Shown: positions 25,176-33,858 of the stretch, piece by piece
How positions within the stretch are numbered: position 1 is the stretch's first letter
Layout: each line of letters starts with the position of its first letter
Assembly: GCF_012223425.1 (NCBI RefSeq)
Contig: NZ_CP038799.1
Location: 6,022,873 to 6,086,872, forward strand
Reading direction: 5' to 3'
Length of the DNA: 64,000 nucleotides
Origin: Mycolicibacterium frederiksbergense
GTDB lineage: Bacteria; Actinomycetota; Actinomycetes; Mycobacteriales; Mycobacteriaceae
Translations under genes and position numbers: made by a program
The notes under the pieces: model-generated
Told to the model about the DNA's origin: nothing
Databases searched by the model: none
Seen by the model: the letters and a program-made list of their open reading frames with translations, nothing else

Positions 25176-25972
25176 ACCGCCACCGGGGCCTTGATGCCCG
25201 GGTGCGGGTCGTAGTTCACGATGGCGATGTCCTCGTAGGTGTAGTCGAAGATCGAATCCCGGGGCGCCAGCACGAGTTCGGGATAGGGACGCGGATCGCG
25301 GGACAGCTGCAACGCCACCTGGTCGACATGGTTGTCATAGATGTGGCAGTCCCCGCCGGTCCAGATGAACTCGCCGACCTGCAGGCCGGCCTGAGCCGCC
25401 ATCATGTGGGTCAGCAGCGCATAGCTGGCGATGTTGAACGGCACGCCGAGAAAGAGGTCCGCGCTGCGCTGGTACAGCTGGCAGGACAGCGTGCCGTCGG
25501 CGACATAGAACTGGAAGAACGCGTGGCACGGTGGCAGCGCCATCTGCGGGATCTCCCCGACGTTCCAGGCCGACACGATGTTGCGCCGGCTGTCGGGGTC
25601 GCGCTTCAACAGTTCCAGCGACGCGCTGATCTGATCGATGTGCTCACCCGACGGTGTCGGCCAGGAGCGCCACTGCACGCCGTACACCGGTCCGAGATCA
25701 CCGGTGTCAGAGGCCCATTCATCCCAGATGGTGACGCCGCGCTCCTGCAGCCAGCGCACATTCGAGTCACCACGCAGGAACCACAGCAGTTCGTAGACGA
25801 TGGACTTGGTGTGCACCTTCTTGGTGGTGATCAGCGGAAAACCGGCGGCCAGGTCATAGCGCAGTTGATGGCCGAAAACGCTGCGGGTCCCCGTGCCGGT
25901 GCGATCAGATTTCGGTGTCCCCTGGGCCATCACCAGGCGCAGCAGATCCTCATAAGGGGTCGCAATGGGCAC
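25172..25972 (-). CDS. thyA: Thymidylate synthase ThyA
   Basis: Converts dUMP and methylene-tetrahydrofolate to dTMP and dihydrofolate. 266 residues; the nucleophile Cys is in LPPCHAFFQFYV (~residue 149), followed by QRSADLFLGVPFNIASYALL, the phosphate/dUMP and folate binding block. The start is GTG (VPIATPYEDL). It heads the thyA-dfrA pair. With thyX missing from its usual place beside dapA, ThyA may be the main thymidylate synthase, though thyX elsewhere in the genome cannot be excluded. Confidence 0.98.
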   Translation of the reverse strand: MPIATPYEDLLRLVMAQGTPKSDRTGTGTRSVFGHQLRYDLAAGFPLITTKKVHTKSIVYELLWFLRGDSNVRWLQERGVTIWDEWASDTGDLGPVYGVQWRSWPTPSGEHIDQISASLELLKRDPDSRRNIVSAWNVGEIPQMALPPCHAFFQFYVADGTLSCQLYQRSADLFLGVPFNIASYALLTHMMAAQAGLQVGEFIWTGGDCHIYDNHVDQVALQLSRDPRPYPELVLAPRDSIFDYTYEDIAIVNYDPHPGIKAPVAV

Positions 25973-26014
25973 ACGGTCAGCTTACGTCGAGCCGCGTGGA
26001 GTACAACGGATGCC

Positions 26015-26752
26015 ATGCCGACCACCACAGACACCATCACCACCGCCGACGGCGCCTGCCGCGTCACGGTCGCGACTCCCGACGGGGTCGGGCCCTGGCC
26101 AGCGGTGGTGATGTACCCCGACGCCGGCGGCGTCCGGGCCACCTTCGACGAGATGGCCGCCCAACTGGCCGGGTACGGCTACGTGGTGCTCGTCCCCGAT
26201 GTCTACTACCGCGACGCCGGGTGGGCGCCCTTCGACATGGGCACGGTGTTCGCCGATGACGACGAACGCAAGCGGCTGTTCGGGATGATCGCCAAGGTCA
26301 CCCCCGAGATCATGGCCGCCGACGCGGCCGCGTTCTTCGACTACCTGCAGGCCCGCCCCGACGTCTCCGGCGACACCTTCGGCACCACCGGGTATTGCAT
26401 GGGTGGGCGGACCTCGCTGATCGTTGCGGGCCGGGTCCCCGACCGGGTGGCGGCGGCAATGTCGTTTCACGGCGGCGGGCTGGCCGCCGACGATCCGGGC
26501 AGTCCGCACCTGCTGGCCGACAAGATCAAGGCCCGGGTCTACGTGGGCGGGGCCCGCGACGATGCCTCGTTCACCGTCGAGGACTCGCTGGTCCTGGAGG
26601 CGGCGCTGGCCGAGGCCGGGGTCGATCACACCATCGAGTTCTACTCGGCCGCACATGGTTTCGCGGTGCCGGACAACCTGCCCTATGACGAGGCGGCGGC
26701 CCGCCAGCACTGGGAGGCGATGGCACAGGTGTTCGGTAGCACGCTGAGCTGA
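26015..26752 (+). CDS. Dienelactone hydrolase family protein
   Basis: 245-residue alpha/beta hydrolase using Cys as nucleophile (Rv2765-like). The elbow is TGYCMGGR; Asp is expected around GARDDASF and His in AAHGFAVPD. The N-terminal block AVVMYPDAGGVRATFDEMA and VLVPDVYYR is typical of the family. No signal peptide. The ATG is favoured because the protein then begins with the family's N-terminal strand; the longer in-frame extension runs through the reverse strand of thyA. Divergent from thyA. Substrate unknown. Confidence 0.88.
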   Translation: MPTTTDTITTADGACRVTVATPDGVGPWPAVVMYPDAGGVRATFDEMAAQLAGYGYVVLVPDVYYRDAGWAPFDMGTVFADDDERKRLFGMIAKVTPEIMAADAAAFFDYLQARPDVSGDTFGTTGYCMGGRTSLIVAGRVPDRVAAAMSFHGGGLAADDPGSPHLLADKIKARVYVGGARDDASFTVEDSLVLEAALAEAGVDHTIEFYSAAHGFAVPDNLPYDEAAARQHWEAMAQVFGSTLS

Positions 26753-27205
26753 CTACGCGTCGTCTCGGTGTAGGTAGGTGCGTATCGCCCGCGCGATCCC
26801 GCGCCCGGCGTAGATGCCGGTGGCCGCGGACAACAGGATCATCGCGATGAACATCACCAGCCAGTTCGTCCGGGCGTGGCTGACGTTCCACCACACGATG
26901 GTGAACAGCACCGCGCAGACGAACAGCACGATATCGCGCCAGTTCCCCCGGTAGGACATGGCGGCGTCACGCAACTCACGCGTGCGTTCACCGGCGGTGA
27001 TCAGTTCGTCGATGCGCTGGTCGATACTGGCCTGCAACCGGGCACGCCGTTCGGCCTGGTCGGCCGGAATCCGCTCCAGCAGGTCCATGTCCTTGACGAT
27101 CAGGCCGCGCACATCCGGTGGTTTGAGGTTGCCCGCGATGACCCCCAGCATGGCGCCGCCGGCAATCGGTGCAGCGCCCAGTGCGAGTTCGGCGATTCCC
27201 GGCAT
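26753..27205 (-). CDS. Conserved membrane protein, function unknown
   Basis: 150 residues, not recognised. An N-terminal hydrophobic stretch (~5-26, LALGAAPIAGGAMLGVIAG) is followed by a charged helical segment rich in Arg/Glu (~48-85, likely coiled coil: DQAERRARLQASIDQRIDE) and two membrane segments (~90-107 and ~114-132). The tail RTYLHRDD is basic to acidic. This resembles small mycobacterial envelope proteins but offers no catalytic motif. It ends one base after the convergent dienelactone hydrolase and starts 44 bases downstream of the sulfatase stop. Confidence 0.7.
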   Translation of the reverse strand: MPGIAELALGAAPIAGGAMLGVIAGNLKPPDVRGLIVKDMDLLERIPADQAERRARLQASIDQRIDELITAGERTRELRDAAMSYRGNWRDIVLFVCAVLFTIVWWNVSHARTNWLVMFIAMILLSAATGIYAGRGIARAIRTYLHRDDA

Positions 27206-27249
27206 GTGTTCCCCCTTGGTGGAGTTCGGAGCCCGACGCTACCGCAGGC

Positions 27250-28827
27250 TCAATTGCCGGTGGGCAGCGCGATGTTCACACCATCGGTGGCGAGCTGATC
27301 TCTGAGGAACTGGAATCTCTGGTATTGCGTGACGGTGATCGGGCCCGAATAGCCTTCGCTCTGTAGCTTGCGCGGAGGGTACTTCAGATAGGTCTGCATC
27401 AGCTCCTTGATCGCCTCGTTGATGGTCACGAGCGTCCAGGTGTGTTCGGTGTAGTTGTTCATGAAGATGTCGTAGCGTTCCTGCGGGTCCTGCCAGAGAT
27501 CAAAGATCTGCGGCACGGTCGCCACATATGCTTGCGCGCCCTTCCAACCGAGGTTGGTATCGACGGCGAGCCCTCCGGTGCTCGCACCATCATCACCGCG
27601 CAGATTGAAGACGGCCTTGTAGTGGCCGACCCGGACGGCCCCGGGCGTCAGTTCGTTCTCGCTGAAGTAGAACCAGGACTTGCGCTCGGATGTGCCGGTC
27701 CCGAACAACACCGGCGACATGTCATGGCTGTCGAAGATGATGGGCTCACCCTCGCGATCGCTGTCCGGCAGTTGTGCCCCGGCCAGCGCCGCAAAGGTCG
27801 CCATGTAATCGAGGCCGCCGACGATATCGGAGTTACGTGATCCGGCCTGGATGCCCGGACCCCACGCGATGGCGGGAACACGATTGCCGCCCTCACGAAC
27901 GGTGCCCTTGGTACCTCTGAACGGGGTGTAGCCCGCGTCCGGGTAGACGTCCTGCCAGGCGCCGTTGTCCGTCGTCCAGAACACGTAGGTGTTCTCGGCC
28001 AAGCCCAGCGACCGGATCTTGTCCATGATGCGGCCGATCCGGGTGTCGTTCTCCACTATCGAGTCCGCGTATTTCGATTTCGAGAGCGACTTACCCTTGA
28101 AATCGGGGTGCGGCATGTTCGGTTGATGCACCTTCATGAAGTTGACGTGCATGAAGAACGGGGTGTCCGATGTCGCGTTCTCGTCGAGGAACTCCAGCGC
28201 ATCCTTCTCGACGTACTCGTCGAAGAACGGAATGCCCACCAGCCCTTGCTCCGGCGTATCGACGTACTGTCCGTTGACCTTGAAGTCCTCGGTCGGCTGC
28301 TCGCCCGCACGGCCCGACAGCGCGCCCTGGGTCACCCGCTCGAACATCTCGCGGAGCTCGGGATCCATGTCCGGGAACCATTCCGGGTCGGCGTAGGTGT
28401 AGGCGTTGAGGTGGTACAGCCCGCAGTGCCGCATCTCGTCGAAACCGTGCGCATTGGGCAGCGCATAATCGGACTCTCCGAGGTGCCACTTGCCGGTGAA
28501 GAATGTCTTGTAACCGGCGGTCTTGACCACGGACGCGAGCGTCCACTCTGCCGCAGGCAGCCCGCCGCCCTGGCCCTGGAAGGCCACCGTCGTCATGCCG
28601 CTGCGGTTCGGGATGCGTCCGGTGAGCATCGCTGCGCGCCCAGGTGTGCAACTCGGCTGCGCATAGAACGACATGAACTGCATGCCTTCGTCGGCCATCT
28701 GGTCGAGGCACGGCGTGGGCATACCGCGGTTTTCGCCGCCGCCGTATACACCGGCATCTCCGTAACCGAAGTCGTCGGAGACGATGAGAACAATGTTTGG
28801 CTTGGACGTGCTGGATTCTTGCGCCAC
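27250..28827 (-). CDS. Type I sulfatase (arylsulfatase)
   Basis: 525-residue formylglycine-dependent sulfatase of the alkaline-phosphatase superfamily. The modification site is CTPGR (60-64) in the required C-x-P-x-R form; metal residues D18-D19 lie in VLIVSDDFGYGD, and GKWHLGESD and DNGAWQDVYPDAG are further active-site blocks. The GTG is chosen over an ATG 39 bases upstream because GGGAGGG lies four bases before it. No clear signal peptide, so it may be cytosolic. Needs a formylglycine-generating enzyme, which is not in this window. Confidence 0.92.
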   Translation of the reverse strand: MAQESSTSKPNIVLIVSDDFGYGDAGVYGGGENRGMPTPCLDQMADEGMQFMSFYAQPSCTPGRAAMLTGRIPNRSGMTTVAFQGQGGGLPAAEWTLASVVKTAGYKTFFTGKWHLGESDYALPNAHGFDEMRHCGLYHLNAYTYADPEWFPDMDPELREMFERVTQGALSGRAGEQPTEDFKVNGQYVDTPEQGLVGIPFFDEYVEKDALEFLDENATSDTPFFMHVNFMKVHQPNMPHPDFKGKSLSKSKYADSIVENDTRIGRIMDKIRSLGLAENTYVFWTTDNGAWQDVYPDAGYTPFRGTKGTVREGGNRVPAIAWGPGIQAGSRNSDIVGGLDYMATFAALAGAQLPDSDREGEPIIFDSHDMSPVLFGTGTSERKSWFYFSENELTPGAVRVGHYKAVFNLRGDDGASTGGLAVDTNLGWKGAQAYVATVPQIFDLWQDPQERYDIFMNNYTEHTWTLVTINEAIKELMQTYLKYPPRKLQSEGYSGPITVTQYQRFQFLRDQLATDGVNIALPTGN

Positions 28828-28899
28828 GTTTCCCTCCCGATTTGTTGGCACCAACCACCCTGCCATCGATGCCCCGTCGGTATCTCGGGTTCGCGCGCT

Positions 28900-29349
28900 T
28901 CAGCCGATCAGATGTGCCGCGACGGTCGCCCCGAGGTTCCAGCACGCGTCCAGATCAGACTTACCGGGTTTCCCCGAAATCACTACGTGGTCAGCCACTT
29001 TCACCCAGCCCAGACCCGCCGTGATGCCGTCGACCGCGCGCTCGGCACCCTCGGTGCCCTCGTTTCCGTGCAGGTACAGCCCGAACGGCCGACCTCGGGT
29101 GCTGTCCAGCAGCTGGTAGTAGGCGCCGTCGAAGGCATGCTTGAGGGCACCCGAGATGTAGCCCAGATTGGCCGGTGAACCCAGCAGGTAGCCGTCGGCG
29201 TCCAGCATCTCCGCCGGTGACACCGTGAGCGCCGGGCGGCGGACGACCTCCACCCCCTCGATATCGGGGTCGGTCGCGCCGGCGATGACGGCCTCGAACA
29301 TCTCGTGGCAGTGCGGCGACGGCGTGTGGTGCACCACGAGCAGCTTCAC
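28900..29349 (-). CDS. Flavodoxin-like FMN protein (Rv2771c type)
   Basis: 149-residue NADPH-dependent FMN reductase/WrbA-like flavodoxin fold. It starts MKLLVVHHTPSPHCHEMFEAV, where the phosphate loop after the first strand binds FMN; GYLLGSPANLGYISG and PFGLYLHGNEG are the ring-binding segments. Likely a small quinone or flavin reductase; partner unknown. Start overlaps the stop of the next gene upstream by four bases, giving a dapB-(membrane protein)-flavodoxin operon, the same order as in M. tuberculosis. Confidence 0.87.
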   Translation of the reverse strand: MKLLVVHHTPSPHCHEMFEAVIAGATDPDIEGVEVVRRPALTVSPAEMLDADGYLLGSPANLGYISGALKHAFDGAYYQLLDSTRGRPFGLYLHGNEGTEGAERAVDGITAGLGWVKVADHVVISGKPGKSDLDACWNLGATVAAHLIG

Positions 29350-29816
29350 GGACGGCTCCCGCGCTCCATCTCCACGGCGGTGCGCATGGTCTCGCGCGCC
29401 CTGGAGCGGTCACCGGCGTAGTCGTAGGCCCGTGCCAGCCGGTACCAGCGCACCCAGTTGTCCCGGTCAGCTTCCAGCTCCTCGCGCGTTGTCTCGAACA
29501 ACGCGTCGGCGGCGTCGCGCTCGATCCGGCCCGATGGCCTACGCGGCAGCGCGCTGACGTCGAGATCCATATCGGCCTCGCGGGCCAGCCGAACCAACCG
29601 CTGGTGTGCCAACCCCGCCCGCAGCGTGGCCAGCATCGCCCACAGCCCGATGATCGGCAACGCGAGCAGCGCCACACCGAGACCGATCGCTGCCGGCTCA
29701 CCAGAGGCGATGAACGCCAGCGCCGTTCGCCCCAGCATCAGGAAATAGACCACCAGCGCGACACACATGAACCCGATCAGCAGCTGGATGCGCAGTGCCC
29801 GCGCGCCGTCGTTCAT
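29346..29816 (-). CDS. Conserved membrane protein (Rv2772c type)
   Basis: 156 residues with two transmembrane segments near the N-terminus (~11-28 LLIGFMCVALVVYFLMLG and ~43-62 GLGVALLALPIIGLWAML) and a soluble helical C-terminal part containing DNWVRWYRLARAYDYAGDRSRA, which looks like a single tetratricopeptide-type helix pair. Function unknown. Overlaps dapB upstream and the flavodoxin gene downstream by four bases each, so it is part of the dapB operon. Confidence 0.8.
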   Translation of the reverse strand: MNDGARALRIQLLIGFMCVALVVYFLMLGRTALAFIASGEPAAIGLGVALLALPIIGLWAMLATLRAGLAHQRLVRLAREADMDLDVSALPRRPSGRIERDAADALFETTREELEADRDNWVRWYRLARAYDYAGDRSRARETMRTAVEMERGSRP

Positions 29817-30550
29817 GACAGGTCGAGCAGCGGCTCAATCCCGACGGTGAGGCCCGGCCGCTCGGCCACCTTGCGCACCCCGAGCAGCACCCCGGGCACG
29901 AACGACGTGCGGTCCATGCTGTCGTGCCGGATGGTCAGCGTCTCCCCCTGGGTGCCGAACAGCACCTCCTGATGGGCGATAAGCCCGGCCAATCTGATCG
30001 AGTGCACCGGGACCCCGTCGACGTCGGCGCCACGGGCGCCCTCTAGCCCGGTGCTGGTGGCATCAGGATTGGGCGGCAAACCTTTTCGTGCTTCCGCAAT
30101 CAACGTCGCAGTGCGTACAGCGGTGCCGGACGGAGCGTCGGCCTTGTGCGGGTGATGCAGCTCGATCACCTCCACAGACTCGAAATGCCGGGCGGCCTGC
30201 TTGGCGAAATGCATGGTCAGTACGGCGCCGATGGCGAAGTTCGGCGCGATGAGCACCGCCACGTCGGGCCTGGCCGACAGCCAGATGTGCACCTGGGTGA
30301 GGCGTTCCTCGGTGAATCCGGTGGTACCCACCACCGCATGAATGCCGTTGTCGATCAGGAAGTTCAGATTGTCCATCACCACATCGGGATGGGTGAAGTC
30401 GATGACGACCTCGGTGCCGGTATCGGTGAGCATCGACAACGGATCTCCGGCATCGATCTGGGCCGACAATTCCAGATCGGGGGCGTCCGCAACGGCCTTG
30501 ACCATGGTCGCGCCGACCTTGCCCTTGGCGCCCAGCACTGCAACTCGCAT
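29813..30550 (-). CDS. dapB: 4-hydroxy-tetrahydrodipicolinate reductase
   Basis: NAD(P)H-dependent second step after DapA in lysine/diaminopimelate synthesis. 245 residues; cofactor loop GAKGKVG (8-14), and the dihydrodipicolinate-binding signature ELHHPHKADAPSGTA. The ATG gives MRVAVLGAKG; a TAGGCT -10 ends seven bases upstream, predicting a leaderless mRNA. Much longer in-frame upstream extensions run antisense through the divergent lipoprotein gene and are rejected. Confidence 0.97.
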   Translation of the reverse strand: MRVAVLGAKGKVGATMVKAVADAPDLELSAQIDAGDPLSMLTDTGTEVVIDFTHPDVVMDNLNFLIDNGIHAVVGTTGFTEERLTQVHIWLSARPDVAVLIAPNFAIGAVLTMHFAKQAARHFESVEVIELHHPHKADAPSGTAVRTATLIAEARKGLPPNPDATSTGLEGARGADVDGVPVHSIRLAGLIAHQEVLFGTQGETLTIRHDSMDRTSFVPGVLLGVRKVAERPGLTVGIEPLLDLS

Positions 30551-30587
30551 GGAGGGCAGCCTACTGCGGCGGGCGTAGCGTGTACGC

Positions 30588-31352
30588 ATGCGCCTGATCG
30601 TGTTGCTGCTGGCCGCGCTGGTGACCGCCGGCTGTGCGAGTACCGTCGCCGCCGAGGAGACCTCACCGGAAGGCCGCACCTTCGTGTCGGTGTCGGTGGC
30701 GGGCGAGCAGATCCCCGGTGGCGGTCCGCTGACCCTGAGTTTCGCCGACGGGCAGCTGTCGGCGTACGCGGGCTGCAACCGCGGATCCGGTCCGGTCGAT
30801 CTCGCCGACGGGCACCTGAGCACCCGGCTGGCGACCACGATGATGGGCTGCCCGCCGCCCTACGGGGACGCCGACGCGTGGATGGGTCGCTTGCTGGAGG
30901 CCCGGCCGGCGTGGTCGCTGAGCGCGGACACCCTCACCCTGACCACCGACGCCGCCACGGTCACGCTGCGCGACAAGGCGGTCGTGGACCCGGATCGCCC
31001 GCTCGTCGGCACCACCTGGCGGGTGGAAAGCCTGGTCTCCGCCGACGCTGTCATGACGTCGGCCACCCTCGAGCAGGTCACACCCACGCTGACGATCGGA
31101 CCTGATCAGGCCGTTACCGGGTGGACAGGCTGCCACACTTTTTATGCTCGCGCCGAGGTCACCGGGTCGGCCGCAGAGACCGTGACGTTCGGGCCCATCA
31201 ACGTCGGCGGCCCGGTGTGCCCAGGTGAAATCGGCGACATCGAGCAGTCGATCCTTCGCGTGCTGGACGGTTCCGTCCAGGCCGTCGTGGACGCCGATCA
31301 GCTGCGGTTGACCGGCGCCGACGGCAACGGTCTGCTGCTGCGCGCCGAGTAA
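30588..31352 (+). CDS. META-domain lipoprotein (HslJ/DUF306-like repeats)
   Basis: 254 residues. The signal peptide ends in lipobox VTAGC with Cys16 as the lipidation site, so it should be anchored in the envelope. Two META (DUF306) domains follow: residues ~28-125 with YAGCNRGSGPV and TTMMGCPPPYGD, and ~138-250 with GTTWRVESLV and GWTGCHTFYARAEV. Such proteins are heat-shock-related or adhesin-like in other bacteria; the role here is unknown. TAGCGT six bases before the ATG predicts a leaderless message. Divergent from dapB. Confidence 0.87.
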   Translation: MRLIVLLLAALVTAGCASTVAAEETSPEGRTFVSVSVAGEQIPGGGPLTLSFADGQLSAYAGCNRGSGPVDLADGHLSTRLATTMMGCPPPYGDADAWMGRLLEARPAWSLSADTLTLTTDAATVTLRDKAVVDPDRPLVGTTWRVESLVSADAVMTSATLEQVTPTLTIGPDQAVTGWTGCHTFYARAEVTGSAAETVTFGPINVGGPVCPGEIGDIEQSILRVLDGSVQAVVDADQLRLTGADGNGLLLRAE

Positions 31353-31403
31353 GCAGACGGCATTTCGCGTCGCGAGACCGCGACCGGTGGCTAGCATCTG
31401 GCC

Positions 31404-32306
31404 ATGCGTGGCGCAAAAATCCTCATCACCGGTCCCACCGGACAGGTCGCGGCGCCGCTGGCGCTATCGCTGGCGGCGGACAACGAGGTCTGGGGCATTG
31501 CCCGCTTCACCGACGCGGCGGCCCGCGAAAACCTGGAGCGCGCCGGAATTCGCTGCGAGAAGGTGAACCTGGCGGCGGGCGACTTCAGCGGCATCCCGTC
31601 GGATTTCGACTACGTCCTCAACCTCGCGGTCGCCAAGAGCGGGCGCTGGGACAAGGACCTGGGCGCCAACGCCGAGTCGGTGGGCCTGCTGATGGCGCAC
31701 TGCGCCGAGGCCAAGGCGTTCCTGCACTGTTCGTCGGCAGCGGTGTACGACCCGCCGGACGACGAACCACGCACCGAGACCGCGGCGCTCGGCGACAACC
31801 ACAAATCCCTGTTTCCGACGTACTCGATCTCCAAGATCGCCGGCGAGGTGGTGGCCCGGACGATGGCCCGCGCGCTCGGCATGCCGACGGTGATCGCCCG
31901 GCTCAATGTGCCCTACGGCGACAACGGCGGCTGGCCGTTCTTCCAGATGGAGATGATGCGCTCGGGTGTGCCGATCCCCGTCCCACCGGGCGGGCCCGCC
32001 CGCTACAACCCCATCCACGAGGACGACATCATCGCGACGCTGCCGAAGATGCTGGAAGCCGCCTCGGTGCCCGCCACGACGGTCAACTGGTGCGGAGATC
32101 AGACGGTGAGCTTGCAGGAGTGGTGTGCCTATATCGGCGAACTCGTGGGCAGCGCACCGGTGTTCGAGGAGAGCGACGCGGCCCTGCGCGGTGGTCCGAC
32201 CGATACGACGCGGATGCACGAACTGGTCGGCGGCACCTCCGTGGACTGGCGTGACGGCATCCGCCGGATGGTGACGAAGTTCCACCCGGAACTGGTGGGG
32301 GCCTAG
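31404..32306 (+). CDS. NAD-dependent epimerase/dehydratase
   Basis: 300-residue extended SDR. Cofactor loop is ITGPTGQVAAPL (a G-x-x-G-x-x variant), and the catalytic Y-x-x-x-K is YSISKIAGE. The substrate region includes NVPYGDNGGWPFFQMEMM. Likely acts on a nucleotide sugar or a polyketide-like ketone; not determinable. A TAGCAT -10 box lies six bases before the ATG, so leaderless. Its stop overlaps the convergent SDR by four bases. Confidence 0.85.
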   Translation: MRGAKILITGPTGQVAAPLALSLAADNEVWGIARFTDAAARENLERAGIRCEKVNLAAGDFSGIPSDFDYVLNLAVAKSGRWDKDLGANAESVGLLMAHCAEAKAFLHCSSAAVYDPPDDEPRTETAALGDNHKSLFPTYSISKIAGEVVARTMARALGMPTVIARLNVPYGDNGGWPFFQMEMMRSGVPIPVPPGGPARYNPIHEDDIIATLPKMLEAASVPATTVNWCGDQTVSLQEWCAYIGELVGSAPVFEESDAALRGGPTDTTRMHELVGGTSVDWRDGIRRMVTKFHPELVGA

Positions 32307-33211
32307 ACAGCGTCGAAATAACGGCCCGCGCGCAGATCCTGGAGCAGTCCCGGACGCTCGGGATGCCAGTCCAGGAGCTTGCGCGTCACCTCGCTGGACG
32401 TCGGATTGTCCAGTGCCGCAACGATACCCACGAAGCCGAGCTCGTCGAGTGCCTGTTCGGCGGTGACGCTGAGGGTGGGCACCCCAAGACGGTCGGCGAT
32501 CACCTGCGCGATCTCGCCGAAGGCGATGCCCTGCTCGGCCACACCGTGTAGCCGCGATCCGGCGGGCGCGGCTTCCAGCGCCAGCCGGTACAGGTGCGCC
32601 GCATCGAGATTGTGGACGGCGGGCCAGCGGTTGGACCCGTCACCGATGTAGAGCGAGCGGCCCTTCGCCCGCGCGTTCGCGATGAGGGTGGGCACGAAGC
32701 CGTGACGGTCGGTCGGGCCGTGGACGGTGGGCGGCAGCCGGATGACCGAGGCCCGCACCCCTCGGCCGGCCAGTGCGACGGTGGCGTTCTCTGAAGCCAC
32801 CCGCGGCCCGGACGGATCGACCCCACTGTCCTCGGTTCCCAGGATGCCGGATCCGCCGGACCCGAAAGCCAGCATCGCCGTGCCGGAGGTGGTGACGAAC
32901 GGTTTATCCGAGCCCTCCAGCGCCGATCCGATGGCCTCGATGGCCGCCAGATCGGCGGCTCCGGCGGCCGCGTAGTCGGTGAAGTCGTGGATGAACGCCA
33001 GATGGATCACGCCGTCAGCCGCGGTCGCCCCCGCGGCCAGGACGTCGAGGTCGGCCAGAGCGCCGCGCCGGACCTGCGCGCCGGCCGACCGCAGCGCCGC
33101 CTCCGCGGCGTCGGAACGCGCCAGGCCGGTGACCTGGTGGCCGGCGCCGAGCAGTTCGGTGACCGTCAGGGCACCGATGTGGCCACTGGCGCCGGTGACG
33201 AAAACACGCAT
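32303..33211 (-). CDS. Atypical/extended SDR under TetR control
   Basis: 302-residue NAD(P)-binding protein, first motif VTGASGHIGALTV (TGxxGxxG). The family-level match is to YwnB/NmrA-type or extended SDRs used in detoxification; the usual Tyr-x-x-x-Lys is not obvious. The ATG is selected because AAGGAGAAG lies six bases upstream; the longer reading would start inside the operator. The divergent TetR gene and two 21-base palindromes between them indicate that this gene is the regulator's target. Confidence 0.83.
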   Translation of the reverse strand: MRVFVTGASGHIGALTVTELLGAGHQVTGLARSDAAEAALRSAGAQVRRGALADLDVLAAGATAADGVIHLAFIHDFTDYAAAGAADLAAIEAIGSALEGSDKPFVTTSGTAMLAFGSGGSGILGTEDSGVDPSGPRVASENATVALAGRGVRASVIRLPPTVHGPTDRHGFVPTLIANARAKGRSLYIGDGSNRWPAVHNLDAAHLYRLALEAAPAGSRLHGVAEQGIAFGEIAQVIADRLGVPTLSVTAEQALDELGFVGIVAALDNPTSSEVTRKLLDWHPERPGLLQDLRAGRYFDAV

Positions 33212-33228
33212 GTGCACTTCTCCTTCTT

Positions 33229-33249
33229 TGATGTCAGTCAATGACATCA
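33229..33249. promoter_or_regulatory. TetR operator 1 (SDR side)
   Basis: TGATGTCA-GTCAA-TGACATCA: perfect 8-base inverted arms. A TAGGGT -10 for the SDR gene (minus strand, 33253-33258) lies just upstream, so this site covers the likely transcription start and would repress the SDR. Confidence 0.8.
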
Positions 33250-33262
33250 CTTACCCTACGCG

Positions 33263-33283
33263 TGAAGTCAGTCGCTGTCATCA
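33263..33283. promoter_or_regulatory. TetR operator 2 (regulator side)
   Basis: TGAAGTCA-GTCGC-TGTCATCA, the same 21-base layout as operator 1 with 17 of 21 identical bases, 34 bases away. It lies directly before TAGACT (33286-33291), a -10 box placed six bases before the tetR ATG, so it fits autorepression. Confidence 0.75.
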
Positions 33284-33297
33284 CCTAGACTCCGTGC

Positions 33298-33858
33298 ATG
33301 GGTCGCTGGGAGCCGGACGCACGCGGACGCCTGGAGCGGGCCGCGCTCGAGCTCTATCTGGAGCGCGGCTACGACCAGACGACGGTCGCCGAGATCGCCG
33401 GCCGCGCCGGACTCACCGAGCGCACGTTCTTCCGTCACTTCACCGACAAGCGCGAAGTGCTGTTCCGCGGTGACGAACTCGCCCAGGCGATGGCCGGCGC
33501 GATCGACGCCGCGCCCGAGGCGAGCGCTCCCCTGGACGCCGTCGCCGCAGCACTCGAGTCCACGTCGGACTTCTTTCGCGACCGCCGCCCGCACGCCCGC
33601 ACCCGCCAGACCGTCATCAATGCCCATCCCGCCTTGCAGGAACGCGAGCTCATCAAGCTTGCGTCCCTGGCCACCACGATGACCGACGCGCTGCGCAGGC
33701 GCGGCGTCGCCGATGCGACGGCCGGTCTGCTGGCCCAGACCGGGGTCGCGGTCTTCAAGGTCGCCTTCGAGCGCTGGCTCGATGATCCAGACGACCGTCC
33801 GTTGACCGATCTCATCGGCGAGTCGCTGGCCGAGCTCAGGTCGGCAACTCACCCCTGA
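33298..33858 (+). CDS. TetR family repressor
   Basis: 186 residues. The N-terminal helix-turn-helix is complete: LERAALELYLERGYDQTTVAEIAG then LTERTFFRHFTDKREVLF (~10-60). The ligand-binding part is divergent and Ala-rich, with no recognisable ligand motif. Leaderless start is predicted (TAGACT box). Divergent from the SDR gene with twin operators between them; the inducer is unknown, probably the SDR substrate. Its last 23 bases overlap the convergent coiled-coil gene. Confidence 0.9.
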   Translation: MGRWEPDARGRLERAALELYLERGYDQTTVAEIAGRAGLTERTFFRHFTDKREVLFRGDELAQAMAGAIDAAPEASAPLDAVAAALESTSDFFRDRRPHARTRQTVINAHPALQERELIKLASLATTMTDALRRRGVADATAGLLAQTGVAVFKVAFERWLDDPDDRPLTDLIGESLAELRSATHP

